In this document: positions 37,894-47,119 of the stretch, piece by piece
Layout: the number at the start of each line of letters is the position of its first letter
How positions within the stretch are numbered: position 1 is the first letter of the stretch
Assembly (NCBI GenBank): GCA_963783095.1
Contig: CAWAMR010000006.1
Coordinates: 186,001 to 250,000, forward strand
Direction: 5' to 3'
Source of the DNA: CAWAMR01 sp963783095
Lineage (GTDB): Bacteria > Planctomycetota > Planctomycetia > Gemmatales > Gemmataceae
Length of the DNA stretch: 64,000 nucleotides
Translations under genes and position numbers: made by a program
Notes under the pieces: generated by a model
The model's database searches: none
Seen by the model: only the letters and a program-made list of their open reading frames with translations
What the model was told of the DNA's origin: nothing

Positions 37894-37935
37894 GAACCAT
37901 GAACAACCGGAATCGATTTCAAAAAAGGGTGTTTG

Positions 37936-38472
37936 ATGGCCCAAATTTGTGTTTTCTGTGGTTCTCGATCCGGGTTGGCGTCCATCTATGCTGATGCAGC
38001 CCGGCATCTCGGTGAGGAAATCGGAATGCGCGGGCATGGTCTCGTGTACGGCGGCGGCCGGGTTGGTCTGATGGGAGTGTTGGCTCTCGCCGTGCTGCGC
38101 TGCAAAGGTCAAGTGGTGGGCATCATCCCCGAAAGTTTAGCGGGTGAAGAAATCGCGTTGCAGGAAGCCACCGAGTTGATTGTCGTCGAGACGATGCACC
38201 AGCGCAAGGCGCTGATGGCCTCCAAGGCGGACTGCTTCGTGGCGATGCCGGGCGGCTTTGGCACTTGCGATGAATTGTTCGAGATACTGACCTGGTCCCA
38301 ATTGGGTATTCACGTCAAGCCGATCGCCCTCTTTAATGTGAATCGCTTTTTCGATCCGCTCTTGGAATGGTTGGATCGAATGGTCTCGGATGGGTTTCTC
38401 AAGCCGAGGTATCGGGAACGATTACAGGTTGCCGACACTCTGGATGAATTGTGGAGGTTGTTGGGGGTTTGA
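37936..38472 (+). CDS. TIGR00730/LOG-family Rossmann-fold protein
   Basis: 178 residues from the ATG at 37936 (AAAAAAGGG upstream). The family includes cytokinin-riboside-5'-monophosphate phosphoribohydrolases and nucleotide 5'-monophosphate nucleosidases. The catalytic PGGFGTCDELFE motif is present, as is VYGGGRVGLMG. The N-terminus MAQICVFCGSRSG is typical. In bacteria without plants as hosts the substrate is often AMP or similar; not decided here. Convergent with the giant kinase gene. Confidence 0.88.
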   Translation: MAQICVFCGSRSGLASIYADAARHLGEEIGMRGHGLVYGGGRVGLMGVLALAVLRCKGQVVGIIPESLAGEEIALQEATELIVVETMHQRKALMASKADCFVAMPGGFGTCDELFEILTWSQLGIHVKPIALFNVNRFFDPLLEWLDRMVSDGFLKPRYRERLQVADTLDELWRLLGV

Positions 38473-38483
38473 ATCGGCATTCT

Positions 38484-41400
38484 TCAATTTTGCAACCTAA
38501 AGTTCTTCTCCAGCTCTTTCAGACGGGCGCTGTAAAGCGATTTTTCTTTGGAAGAGATCGGGAGGTTAATACTATTCAATTCGAAATCTTCCGGATGAAC
38601 ACCGAAGAACTTTCGAGACTCCGGTTCCACCTTCAAGAACCGGACGTCGACGAATGGAGCGTCCTCCCGGTATTTCATGAGCCAGCGGTCTCTTACCATC
38701 CGCTCCATTTGCATGGCATTCTCGCCATCGGGCCGAATATCGAGCAGAATATCTTCCTCGGGTTTGTATCCAAAAATGTTTTGTTTGGAATCTTTCCAGG
38801 CAAACACCTTGTCGACTTGTTCGAGGCTGTCGATGTGCTCGAGATAGACCAAGGGATTATGGATCTCGCCGACCGGAACAAACAAACAGTTCGTTGGTCG
38901 AACTTGGAGTTCCACAAGACCCAACCCCTTGACGTCCGGCTTTTTTTCGTTGGCGTTTTGATGTACCAACTGCTTGGTCAAGTAGGTAGTTACATGATCG
39001 AGTTCAACGTCGCTATGACTCATCCCGCTTAGATCCCCCGTACTCGGATCGACTGTCAGGAGGTTACCGTCGAGGACAACGAGAGAATTCGTCATTTTGG
39101 ATTGAAAGGTTCGGCTGGCTCGAACGCGAATCGCATCGCCCCGGCCGCGAATAAAGACATTCTCAAACGTGATCGTCGGTGCTGTTTTCTCTGGGCCCTC
39201 CACCATCATCTTCATCATCTCACGAAGTGGATCGCCCAAAGTAACGACTGCAAGATCGTCGGCATCCTCCAGTGTGATCGAGCAATCGCGGAAGGTGCAT
39301 TCCCCTCCGCCTGGAAAAGAAACGATGGTGGTGGGCGCGCGATCTCGATTCGGTTTGAGACTAAAATTGATTTTCTCAAATGTTAGTTTGCCTGCGAAGA
39401 GTTTGAAAAACTCCTGATAGGGCTCCCGATTCGGCGATTTCTCTGGAGCAACGAAGATGGGCCTAAAACCCTCGTCGGCGCGGATGGTAATATTCGTATT
39501 TGCTTGAACAAGTTTCTGCGGATTAACTGGAACCTGGCCTTTGGCGCGGACGAGAATAACACCATCCTCCTTGAGTGATTTGATTGCCTCGGATAGCTCT
39601 TTGAAGTACGGAGACTTCGCTTCGCTGCCTTCCGGGAGGTCGGGTTGCCAGACTCTGTAGTTGGCGGGTAACGGCTTTTCGCGCGAAGGCTTGCCGAGCG
39701 GATCATCGTAGAACCGTGGGATTCCCGGCAGCGCCATGGTGCCCAGAATGAGCTTGTCCGGCTCAGGTTCCAGGCGAAGTTCCGACATATTCGGGTTGAG
39801 TTTGAAGACATTGTTCAGCTGACGGGGATTCGCCGACAGACGGGCTAATGGATCCCGTTCAAATGGATTGGCAACGATGAGCCTGGCGGCAGAATCTTTG
39901 ACAGGAATCCCTTGTTCCTTACACTCCGCAAAAGAGTATCCTTGTTCGCCGGACAGATACGCTTTCATCGCATAATAGCCGTTCGGCTGCGATTCTCCAT
40001 CCACCTTCAAGCCTTCGTATAGCGTCGCAGGAGATCGCTCACCCTTTTGATCGATCAAAACCCCGATTTCGCTTGGTTGACTCGAAAACATGCAACGACC
40101 TGCCTGGACGTGGCAAGCAACCTGATTGGCCAACTCGACGACGGAGCCGTTCAGCATCACGGCGGTACAGCTGTCCAGAGTCACCTGTGCGGGTTTGCTG
40201 TCGGCAGATTGTACCTGGAAGAGGGTCTCTTGCGGCGCAAATGCGCATTCGGTGGTTTTGACATCCACCCAGCCATCGAGCCTGATGGCAACCGAGCCAG
40301 GTGCGAAATAGCAATGACGAAACTGAACATCCGTCACAGCCGCTGTTGATTTCGGACGGGTGTCAAAATACAGATCGGCAGGGCCAGGCTGAGAGGGCTT
40401 ATTGTGCACGGGTACAAACCAACATTCGTCAAATTCGACTTTATCCAAACCAATTGCGTTAATGCCGCAGAAGGAAGGTTCGCAGTCGGCCGGCTCAATA
40501 AACTGGAACCGAATGCCGCGAAATCTGGCTTCGCAGGCTACGCCTTCCATGCCGCGCAGCGAAAATGAGCCCGGACGAACCATTGTCTCATCGTCGAGTG
40601 CTGTCATGTTGATACGAATCGTGGCTGGTTCCCTGGTACGTTCGCAATCCAGGAACACCTTTACACAGGTGAATGCATCTTTTTTTCCCAACCGGGTCAG
40701 ATCGTACGTAGCGCCCGGCGTGAGTTTGATATGTGGCACGGAGTCTTTGAGATATTGCACCAATTCTGCCACAGTTTTCGCTTCGCGCGGCAATTGCGTG
40801 GGATTCCCGATGTCTTTTGGAGCGATGACGTTATTCGACGGGGGAGCATTCGCAAGGCCGGTCGAAGGCCGATGCGGAGGCTTCTCGTTGTCCCACAACC
40901 GGCGAGGCTCCAACGGATCTTTGGAATTCAGTCCGGAGATCGCATACAATCCCAGCGCCAAACCCACTGCCGCGATTCCAATCCACAAAGGCGACCAGCG
41001 GGGCGGCGAGGGCAAAGGCTTATCGTCATAGCGCAGTTGATTCAGCGCCGATTCGGAAACGGCGGGTCGGGAGGGAAGTTTCAACTTCTCCGCCAGGGAC
41101 AGCAAATGAACGAGCAAATGATCGGGATGCTGATAGCGCTTGGCGGGATCTTTTTGCATCATTCGACCGAGAATCGCTGCAAGCTCATCGGGGATCGCCG
41201 AATTGAAATTTCTGGGATCGAGCGGGGCGACGTGCTGCTGACAGTGCAATTTCTTGGCTGCTGTTCCATCGGGGACGGGGGGGTGTCCGGTCAACACATG
41301 ATAAAACGTGCAGCCTAGCGAATAAATGTCGCTCCGAATATCGGCACTGCGAGGCTCAATAGCCTGTTCCGGTGAAATATAGTCAAAAGTGCCGAGCGTC

Positions 41401-42152
41401 ACACCCGATTGCGTCAGTTGTCCATTCGACGTCCGCGGATCGAGATTACGAGCCAGGCCCATATCGACTATTTTGGCCTTACCTTCAGGGGTTATGACGA
41501 TGTTCGAGGGTTTGATGTCGCGGTGAACGACGCTTCGCGAAGCCGCGTGCGATAGCCCTGCCGCCACTTGCATCAAGTAATGAACGCTTTCCGCAACCGG
41601 CAGCGATCCGCCAAACCTGGTCATACGAGCGCGCAGATCCTCACCCTCGACGAATTCAAAAGCGATGAAATGAAGCCCTTGATCCTCTCCGCAGTTGTAA
41701 ACGCGGGCCACGTTTTCGTGATCGAGTCGCGCCGCAGCCCGGGCTTCCTGCTTGAAGCGGGTGATGTTTTCCGGGTCAATCGCCATGTCGGGGGGAAGAA
41801 TCTTCAGCGCCACAACCCGACCCAGATCGACATCGTGAGCCTTGATGACGGCCGCCATACCACCAACCCCGATCGATTCGATCAACTCATAATTGCCCAG
41901 TCGCCGGCCGGTAAGACTTTCGGCATGGGCTACATCGACAGAAGTTCCTTTGTGTCGATTGCTCGAGATCACGGTTGGGCTTGAATCATCTGAAGCAACC
42001 GGCAAGGAGAGAGGCGGGGTTGTGGGAGATGGGGTATTGCCCGGAATCGGAGCTGGCAGGGATACAGTCGGCGGCGAAACCGAAGGCGAGCCTGCGGTTT
42101 GGTGTCGATGCACCGAGGATCGTCCAGGTTCGGGATTGACGGGGATCGCCAT
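38484..42152 (-). CDS. Giant Ser/Thr kinase with long C-terminal beta-rich region
   Basis: 1222 residues from the ATG at 42152; the ORF extends to 42389 without a clear start, and the Pro/Ser-rich leader fits 42152. Residues about 85-350: IESIGVGGMAAVIKA, VALKILPP, VHRDIKPSNIVI, IVDMGLARNL, DYISPEQ, YSLGCTFYHVLTGHPP. One membrane segment (WIGIAAVGLALGLYAI) near residue 395 separates the cytoplasmic kinase from about 800 exported residues. These contain repeated beta-strand blocks (VTDVQFRHCYFAPGSVAIRLD, ITFENVFIRGRGDAIRV, KVEFDECWFVP) suggestive of a right-handed parallel beta-helix. The external part may sense a polymer or surface; that is inference. Confidence 0.85.
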   Translation of the reverse strand: MAIPVNPEPGRSSVHRHQTAGSPSVSPPTVSLPAPIPGNTPSPTTPPLSLPVASDDSSPTVISSNRHKGTSVDVAHAESLTGRRLGNYELIESIGVGGMAAVIKAHDVDLGRVVALKILPPDMAIDPENITRFKQEARAAARLDHENVARVYNCGEDQGLHFIAFEFVEGEDLRARMTRFGGSLPVAESVHYLMQVAAGLSHAASRSVVHRDIKPSNIVITPEGKAKIVDMGLARNLDPRTSNGQLTQSGVTLGTFDYISPEQAIEPRSADIRSDIYSLGCTFYHVLTGHPPVPDGTAAKKLHCQQHVAPLDPRNFNSAIPDELAAILGRMMQKDPAKRYQHPDHLLVHLLSLAEKLKLPSRPAVSESALNQLRYDDKPLPSPPRWSPLWIGIAAVGLALGLYAISGLNSKDPLEPRRLWDNEKPPHRPSTGLANAPPSNNVIAPKDIGNPTQLPREAKTVAELVQYLKDSVPHIKLTPGATYDLTRLGKKDAFTCVKVFLDCERTREPATIRINMTALDDETMVRPGSFSLRGMEGVACEARFRGIRFQFIEPADCEPSFCGINAIGLDKVEFDECWFVPVHNKPSQPGPADLYFDTRPKSTAAVTDVQFRHCYFAPGSVAIRLDGWVDVKTTECAFAPQETLFQVQSADSKPAQVTLDSCTAVMLNGSVVELANQVACHVQAGRCMFSSQPSEIGVLIDQKGERSPATLYEGLKVDGESQPNGYYAMKAYLSGEQGYSFAECKEQGIPVKDSAARLIVANPFERDPLARLSANPRQLNNVFKLNPNMSELRLEPEPDKLILGTMALPGIPRFYDDPLGKPSREKPLPANYRVWQPDLPEGSEAKSPYFKELSEAIKSLKEDGVILVRAKGQVPVNPQKLVQANTNITIRADEGFRPIFVAPEKSPNREPYQEFFKLFAGKLTFEKINFSLKPNRDRAPTTIVSFPGGGECTFRDCSITLEDADDLAVVTLGDPLREMMKMMVEGPEKTAPTITFENVFIRGRGDAIRVRASRTFQSKMTNSLVVLDGNLLTVDPSTGDLSGMSHSDVELDHVTTYLTKQLVHQNANEKKPDVKGLGLVELQVRPTNCLFVPVGEIHNPLVYLEHIDSLEQVDKVFAWKDSKQNIFGYKPEEDILLDIRPDGENAMQMERMVRDRWLMKYREDAPFVDVRFLKVEPESRKFFGVHPEDFELNSINLPISSKEKSLYSARLKELEKNFRLQN

Positions 42153-42390
42153 AATCGGTCCACGAATGGAACGCACATTCTTGGGGTGGTCAGCAGGACG
42201 ACCCGAATCATGCACGAACCGACCCACGTATAGATGCAGAAAGTGAAAGAACCCATCCAGGATTCCTGCATCCGCCAGATGACAAAGAAGGGACACATCC
42301 CTGCAAAAAAACACCCGCCAAACTAAAGACTGTCGTGGAGAGGAATTTAGCTTTACACAAGTATAGCCGGTTAATGAGGGGTCTGTCAAT

Positions 42391-43379
42391 TCATTGCGTT
42401 GGTTTTTCGACTTCCGGATTCACTATCGCGGTCAATTTCTGCCCGGTGACTCCGGCAATAAGGTTTTCGGCGCAGATGCGAGCCATCTCATTGCGCGTCT
42501 GAATCGTGGCGCTGGCAATGTGGGGTGCTATCACGCAATTCTTCAATTGAAACAACTCATGATCCATCGGTAAAGGTTCCGGATCGGTGACGTCCAACCC
42601 GGCGGCGAAAATCGTGCCGTTGCGCAAGGCTTCGGCGAGGGCTTTTTGATCGACGAGCGGGCCGCGCCAGTATTGATGAAGACTGCATTGCGCTTCATCT
42701 GTTGAAACTGTTTGGTTGTGAACATGCCGCGCGTTTGCGGATTCAAATCGGCATGAACCGAGACAAAATCGCTCTGCGCGAGCAATTCTTCAAGTTCGAC
42801 GTGCTTGGCCCCGAGTTCCTGTTCGGTTCTTTCATCCCGATTTCGTTTGGTGTAAAGGATGCGCATATCCCACCCAAACCGGCAGCGCTTCGCCATTGCC
42901 GTGCCGATGCGCCCCATCCCCACAATGCCCAGGGTTCGCCCCTTGAGATCCTGACCCAACCATCCGGTCGGCTCCCAGGTCAGCCAGCGCCCCGCCCTGG
43001 CGTCGTCACAGCTTTCGGTCAGTCTTCGCACAGCTGCGAGAAGTAGCGTCATCGCAATGTCCGCCGTCGCCTCGGTGAGAACGCCGGGAGTATTGCCGAC
43101 CGCAATGCCTCTTTGCGTCGCGGCCGGGATGTCGATGTTATTGACCCCGACCGCGAAATTGCTGATGACTCGAAGCGCGGGAGCTGCATCCATGAGGGGT
43201 GCATCGATGCGATCAGTGAGCAATGCGACCAGGCCCACGCAATTCTTGACCTTTTCGCGTAACACTTCATAAGGGGGTGGCAGTTGTTCGGGCCAGACCT
43301 CCACATCGCAATGAGCTTGAATGCGTTGCAATCCTGCATCGGGTATCCGCCGGGAGACAAAAACACAGGGTTTCATCAA
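42391..43379 (-). CDS. D-2-hydroxyacid dehydrogenase, glyoxylate/hydroxypyruvate reductase-like (apparent frameshift)
   Basis: About 328 residues after joining two frames near 42665. N-terminal half: RIPDAGLQRIQAHCDVEVW, VALLTDRIDAPLMDA, NFAVGVNNIDI, the NAD motif GRTLGIVGMGRIGTAMAKR and RNAVFINTG. C-terminal frame: FAAGLDVTDPEPLPMDH, then CVIAPHIASATIQTRNEM, which holds the catalytic HIAS histidine. Total size and domain order fit. The substrate is most likely glyoxylate or hydroxypyruvate; D-glycerate or phosphonate oxidation cannot be excluded. Its ATG at 43379 lies about 190 bases from the divergent gene at 43576. Confidence 0.85.
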
Positions 43380-43575
43380 GGTTTCTTGGGTTGAGGGTTA
43401 TTACAAGGATGGGGATTGGCGCGAATCGGCGATTCTGTCAAGCCGGATCGTTCGGGGGATTCTACCGGGCGCGGCGAATGACGGCGAGTTGGCGCTGACA
43501 GGAAGTTGGAGAAGTGGTAACGTCCCCGGCGCGTAACGGAAATACGCACCTTTCGCGAACAGGAGAAGAGGCAAT

Positions 43576-44781
43576 ATGACCCTATCCCGCTGGAAAATAA
43601 TGGCCTGCATCCTTGTGCTGTCCGTCGGTGGACTTGCCGTGTGCGTCGGCCAATCAAATAACCAACCGCAAAAAGCCGAAACAAAACCTCCGCAACCTGC
43701 GCGCCCCATGGTGGCGGCCAACCCCGACAAACCCGTCGCGCCCTCGAGCGCTCCGGATACGCTGCCGCCCCTCCTCGGAACTGCCGGATCGATCCCGGCT
43801 GCACCGGTACAGGAGTTCGAACTCGAACTCCCCATGCCGCCGCAGCCTGCAACACCCCAAAACCGGACCGTCGAAGTGGTTCCCACGCTGGTCGACATAC
43901 CGATAACTCCAGCTGTCCATAATAAAAAAGAAACCTTGCCGTTGCCGCGCGAGTCCAGCTCAACGCCGGTTGCGCCGACAAAGTCCAGGGTCGAAAAGGG
44001 TCCAATCACGGCGGATCCCGGCCCGGCCTGGAGTGAACCCGTCGCGCCTCCGATTCTGGAAGTTTCGCCGCCGCTGCCGAAGCCCACCCCCCATCCCGCT
44101 GCGCCCAAGATTGATGTGGAAAGGGTGCAACGTGTCGTACCGGTACCGGATCAAGCAGTCGAGGGGAACCCTCTGCCGAATGTCCCAAAGAAGACGGCTC
44201 CTGACCCATTTACTGTGCCATCGGTGATACCGTCGGCTCCGGCACCGGCGTTGGTTCCCGCAACTCCTGTGGAGCCGCGTGTCCTGCCCACAACACCAAC
44301 TCCCACCTCTACGCCTCCTCTGCCAATCCAGACACCGACCGCACCGCGGCCCGCGTCGAAAGTTGCGCAGGTGCAAAAGTTGAAGATGCTTTTGCGCATG
44401 GGTGTCGGCATGCCTCGGTTCGAGATTCGCAACGCTACCGGTGAGGAATTGTTGCTGAAAGTGTACGCCGAGAAGATCGAGATGAAGAGCGCTCCGGAGG
44501 GTGTGAAAGCTTCTCCTCTGGCCGGCATCACTGCCAGCGGCAAGGTAAAGTTCACCAGCTCAGGGATCGAAGGAACCTGCGATGAGTTGTCGATCCTTTC
44601 GGGAACCGGAGAGGTGATGCTCAAGGGCAATGTGCACATGAAGACGAAATTAAAGGGGAAAAGTTGGAGTGAGATGACCGCCGACAAGATGATTTATCAG
44701 ATCGGCGGTGCGGGGCTGTCGGCAGCCAGTTCAACCAGCCGATCCACGTTTACTCCCGTGGAGTATCACGAAAACCATTGA
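43576..44781 (+). CDS. Exported proline-rich protein with OstA/LptA-like C-terminus
   Basis: 401 residues. A signal peptide (MACILVLSVGGLAVCVG) is followed by about 250 residues very rich in Pro, Ala, Val and Thr (PPQPARPMVAANPDKPV, VPTLVDIPITPA, PKPTPHPAAPK). The last ~115 residues are folded-looking: RFEIRNATGEELLLKVYAEK, SPLAGITASGKVKFTSSG, GTCDELSILSGTGEVML, KMIYQIGG. The pattern of antiparallel strands with GxGEVxLxGNV resembles OstA/LptA domains that bind lipopolysaccharide. The Pro-rich stretch would span the periplasm. Function inferred only. Confidence 0.65.
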   Translation: MTLSRWKIMACILVLSVGGLAVCVGQSNNQPQKAETKPPQPARPMVAANPDKPVAPSSAPDTLPPLLGTAGSIPAAPVQEFELELPMPPQPATPQNRTVEVVPTLVDIPITPAVHNKKETLPLPRESSSTPVAPTKSRVEKGPITADPGPAWSEPVAPPILEVSPPLPKPTPHPAAPKIDVERVQRVVPVPDQAVEGNPLPNVPKKTAPDPFTVPSVIPSAPAPALVPATPVEPRVLPTTPTPTSTPPLPIQTPTAPRPASKVAQVQKLKMLLRMGVGMPRFEIRNATGEELLLKVYAEKIEMKSAPEGVKASPLAGITASGKVKFTSSGIEGTCDELSILSGTGEVMLKGNVHMKTKLKGKSWSEMTADKMIYQIGGAGLSAASSTSRSTFTPVEYHENH

Positions 44782-44784
44782 ACC

Positions 44785-44945
44785 CAACCAACGAGCAAAC
44801 GAGCCGGAAGCGTAAGCGACGGACAAGCTTCCGCCATCGCTAACGCTTCCGGCTCGTTCGTTGGCAGGTTGAGCCGTTACCAATCGGCGATGGGGGCCAG
44901 AGATGGTGGAAGCCTGTCCGTCGCTTACGCTTCCGGCTCGTTGGA
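44785..44945. repeat. GAGCCGGAAGCGTAAGCGACGG repeat, three arms
   Basis: ACGAGCCGGAAGCGTAAGCG with CGGA (44800-44823) pairs with the complementary arm at about 44830-44856, and a third arm (CCGTCGCTTACGCTTCCGGC, about 44920-44940) follows in the same orientation as the second. Non-coding, between the OstA-like gene and the zinc-finger-like gene; it fills the whole 202-base spacer. Confidence 0.8.
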
Positions 44946-44983
44946 ACGGAGTCAGCGATTTTCAAGATTTGAATAGAACGAGA

Positions 44984-45430
44984 ATGGACAACGCAGTAAG
45001 AAAACTGGACAATATGGAAATGGTAGCGATCACCCGCGAACAGTTGCACGCCTATCTCGATGACGCTCTCACCGATGCGGAGACAGCTCACATTGAGCAG
45101 GCTTTGCGCAGTTCGGAGGAGGTGCGCCTTCGTCTCCGTCAGGCGCGCGAGGAGCGCGATCGCGGTGAACATACGGTCGGCGCAATCTGGAGACGGTATC
45201 GGGTCAGTTGCCTCACTCGCGAAGAACTCAACGGCTACCTGCACGAAATACACGATGCCGAATTTCGCGCCTTTATCGATTTTCACCTGGGCACGATCTG
45301 CTGTCCAACCTGTCTTGCCAATCTGGATGACCTGAAAGAAAAACAGGCGGAATCGGCGAGCCGGCAACGTCGGCGCAAGATTTTCGATTCCAGTGCGGGT
45401 TTATTGGAATCGGTTCGCCGAACGGAGTAG
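44984..45430 (+). CDS. Small anti-sigma-factor-like protein
   Basis: 148 residues from the ATG at 44984. The N-terminal block AITREQLHAYLDDALTDAETAHIEQAL resembles the helix of zf-HC2/anti-sigma domains, and LTREELNGYLHEIHDAEF repeats it. Late Cys residues (TICCPTCL) look like a CxxC pair; the typical HxxxCxxC is incomplete. No sigma factor gene is adjacent. Role in sigma regulation is a suggestion only. Upstream in-frame codons cross the repeat and are unlikely to be translated. Confidence 0.55.
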   Translation: MDNAVRKLDNMEMVAITREQLHAYLDDALTDAETAHIEQALRSSEEVRLRLRQAREERDRGEHTVGAIWRRYRVSCLTREELNGYLHEIHDAEFRAFIDFHLGTICCPTCLANLDDLKEKQAESASRQRRRKIFDSSAGLLESVRRTE

Positions 45431-45538
45431 TCCTCTCACAATCGCTTTCGGTAGCCGATAACCCACTTCTTCCCTAAATAAACCCCACTTGTTGGCGTAC
45501 CCCTCTTAAAGACTCTCAACATTCAAGGAGTTGGTTTC

Positions 45539-46126
45539 ATGGCCGCACGCGTTCAGTTTGAAGCTCCCGATTTCACTGCCGATGCCGTTATCGATGGAGA
45601 AATGAAGTCCGTTACACTGAGTAGTTACAAGGGCAAGAAGAATGTTCTGCTCTTCTTCTATCCGCTCGATTTTACTTTTGTGTGCCCGACGGAGATCATC
45701 GCCTTCAGCGATAAGATTGCCGAATTTGAGAAGCGCGACACCCAGGTACTCGGTGCGTCCATCGACAGCAAGTACTCGCACCTGGCCTGGATCACCCAGC
45801 CTCGTAGCGAAGGCGGACTCGGTGGACTCAAGTACCCTCTCGTCTCCGATCTGACCAAGAAAATCAGCACCGATTACGGCGTCCTCGCCGACCCCGGTTT
45901 TGCCCTGCGCGGCTTGTTCCTGATCGACAAGAAGGGCATCCTGCAACACATGCTCATCAACAACGCGCCGCTGGGCCGAAGCATCGATGAAGCCATCCGC
46001 ATGATCGATGCCCTGACACACTTCGAGCAATTTGGCGAAGTATGCCCCGCCAACTGGAAGCCGGGTTCGATGGCGATCAAGCCGAGCGCTGCCAAAGAAT
46101 ATTTCCAAAAGGCGAATGCGAAGTAA
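45539..46126 (+). CDS. Typical 2-Cys peroxiredoxin
   Basis: 195 residues. Reduces hydrogen peroxide and organic peroxides in the cytosol. Peroxidatic cysteine C49 in DFTFVCPTEI, resolving cysteine C169 in FGEVCPANW, and RGLFLIDKKGILQHM. The C-terminal helix and YF motif make it an AhpC/Prx1-type enzyme. Start ATG at 45539 with AAGGAG at 45525-45530, a strong site. Genes for its reductant (thioredoxin, AhpF) are not in the window. Confidence 0.95.
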   Translation: MAARVQFEAPDFTADAVIDGEMKSVTLSSYKGKKNVLLFFYPLDFTFVCPTEIIAFSDKIAEFEKRDTQVLGASIDSKYSHLAWITQPRSEGGLGGLKYPLVSDLTKKISTDYGVLADPGFALRGLFLIDKKGILQHMLINNAPLGRSIDEAIRMIDALTHFEQFGEVCPANWKPGSMAIKPSAAKEYFQKANAK

Positions 46127-46195
46127 TTCGATTCCCGACGAATCGATCATCCGATGAAGGCGGGACCAGCCACCGGAATCGGATGATCCAATCCC
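46127..46195 (+). terminator. Hairpin region after the peroxiredoxin gene
   Basis: CGATTCCCGACGAATCG can form a 6-bp stem, and GATCATCCG near 46146 pairs with CGGATGATC near 46183. No T run follows, so a rho-independent terminator is only possible, not shown. Confidence 0.25.
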
Positions 46196-46261
46196 CTCTG
46201 GTAGCATCCTCGCGCTCTTGACACTCTGCACGCTAATGCCAATCCTCACGAGGGCTTTCCT

Positions 46262-47119
46262 ATGGCTGAAGGCAATTCCAGTTGGAAGATTGTCGAATGG
46301 CTTTGGGATCGGAAGGATGAAATCCGAAGGGCATTGGCTGGGATATATTCTTGGTTTCGCGGAGAGACTGAACGGAAGGGACCGGTTCCTGGCATTTTAA
46401 TCGTGGGGGCAGCTGGCGTTGGGAAAACGACTTTGGCGAGATTGTTGTCGGGCCAGTTAGATTTCCTCTTAGAAACTCCATGGAAGTACGAACAAAGCAT
46501 CGGAACCGAGCGATACTCTCTCGAAGATGACGCGGAAGTTGAGCTTGTTATTCCTCCAGGACAGCAAGATGTCTTTCAGCGTAAAGCGACGTGGGCTAAA
46601 CTAGAAAGTGAATTCCGAGCCGGTCGATTTCGAGGCGTTATTCTTTTGAATGCTTATGGACACCACAACCTCAGTCCGGGGGTCAATTACAAGGGACACC
46701 CACTTTATCAGGGCGACAAGGAAGCTTTTCTTCGAACATTCTTTGAGGATCGTCAAACTGAGGAGGTAAAGATCCTTCAACACCTTATCGCGACTTTGCA
46801 GGTTGTTCCAAACAAAATGTGGTTAATCACGGTAGTTGTGAAACAAGATCTCTGGTGGCCGAAAAGACAAGTGGTTGAAAAGCACTATCAATCGGGACAA
46901 TACGGAGACCTGATCCAAGAATTGCTCCAACGACACGACCCACACCGGTTTCGGCATGATTTGGTATTTGCGTCGCTTGTCATCGCGAATCTTGTTACGA
47001 CGCAGAACGAACGATTGAAAGCCAATGCCGAGGGATACGATCATCAACTGCAAGTGCATTCGCTTCGAAGATTATTTGAAACGGTCGAAAGCCTGAAACA
47101 ATGGGAGGTAGAATCATGA
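46262..47119 (+). CDS. P-loop GTPase-like protein (candidate new system)
   Basis: 285 residues. A Walker A/G1 loop GILIVGAAGVGKTTLARLL lies at residues 45-63. VELVIPPGQQD resembles a G3 switch (normally DxxGQ), with Pro replacing the Asp-bearing position. MWLITVVVKQDLWWPKRQVVEKHY near residue 185 is a divergent G4 (NKxD becomes KQDLWW). Residues 1-35 (SSWKIVEWLWDRKDEIRRALAGIYSWF) form an amphipathic helix. No HSP or membrane segment. The gene is coupled to the next by ATGA. Similar small GTPases with a KxDLWW motif occur in bacterial conflict-type loci, from memory and unverified. Function unknown. Confidence 0.65.
   Translation: MAEGNSSWKIVEWLWDRKDEIRRALAGIYSWFRGETERKGPVPGILIVGAAGVGKTTLARLLSGQLDFLLETPWKYEQSIGTERYSLEDDAEVELVIPPGQQDVFQRKATWAKLESEFRAGRFRGVILLNAYGHHNLSPGVNYKGHPLYQGDKEAFLRTFFEDRQTEEVKILQHLIATLQVVPNKMWLITVVVKQDLWWPKRQVVEKHYQSGQYGDLIQELLQRHDPHRFRHDLVFASLVIANLVTTQNERLKANAEGYDHQLQVHSLRRLFETVESLKQWEVES

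Noticed and set aside
46218..46246. TTGACA at 46218-46223 with AATCCT 17 bases further on as a promoter of the GTPase operon.
   Set aside because: The -10 match is only three of six and planctomycete promoters are poorly defined, so it is not supported as a feature.
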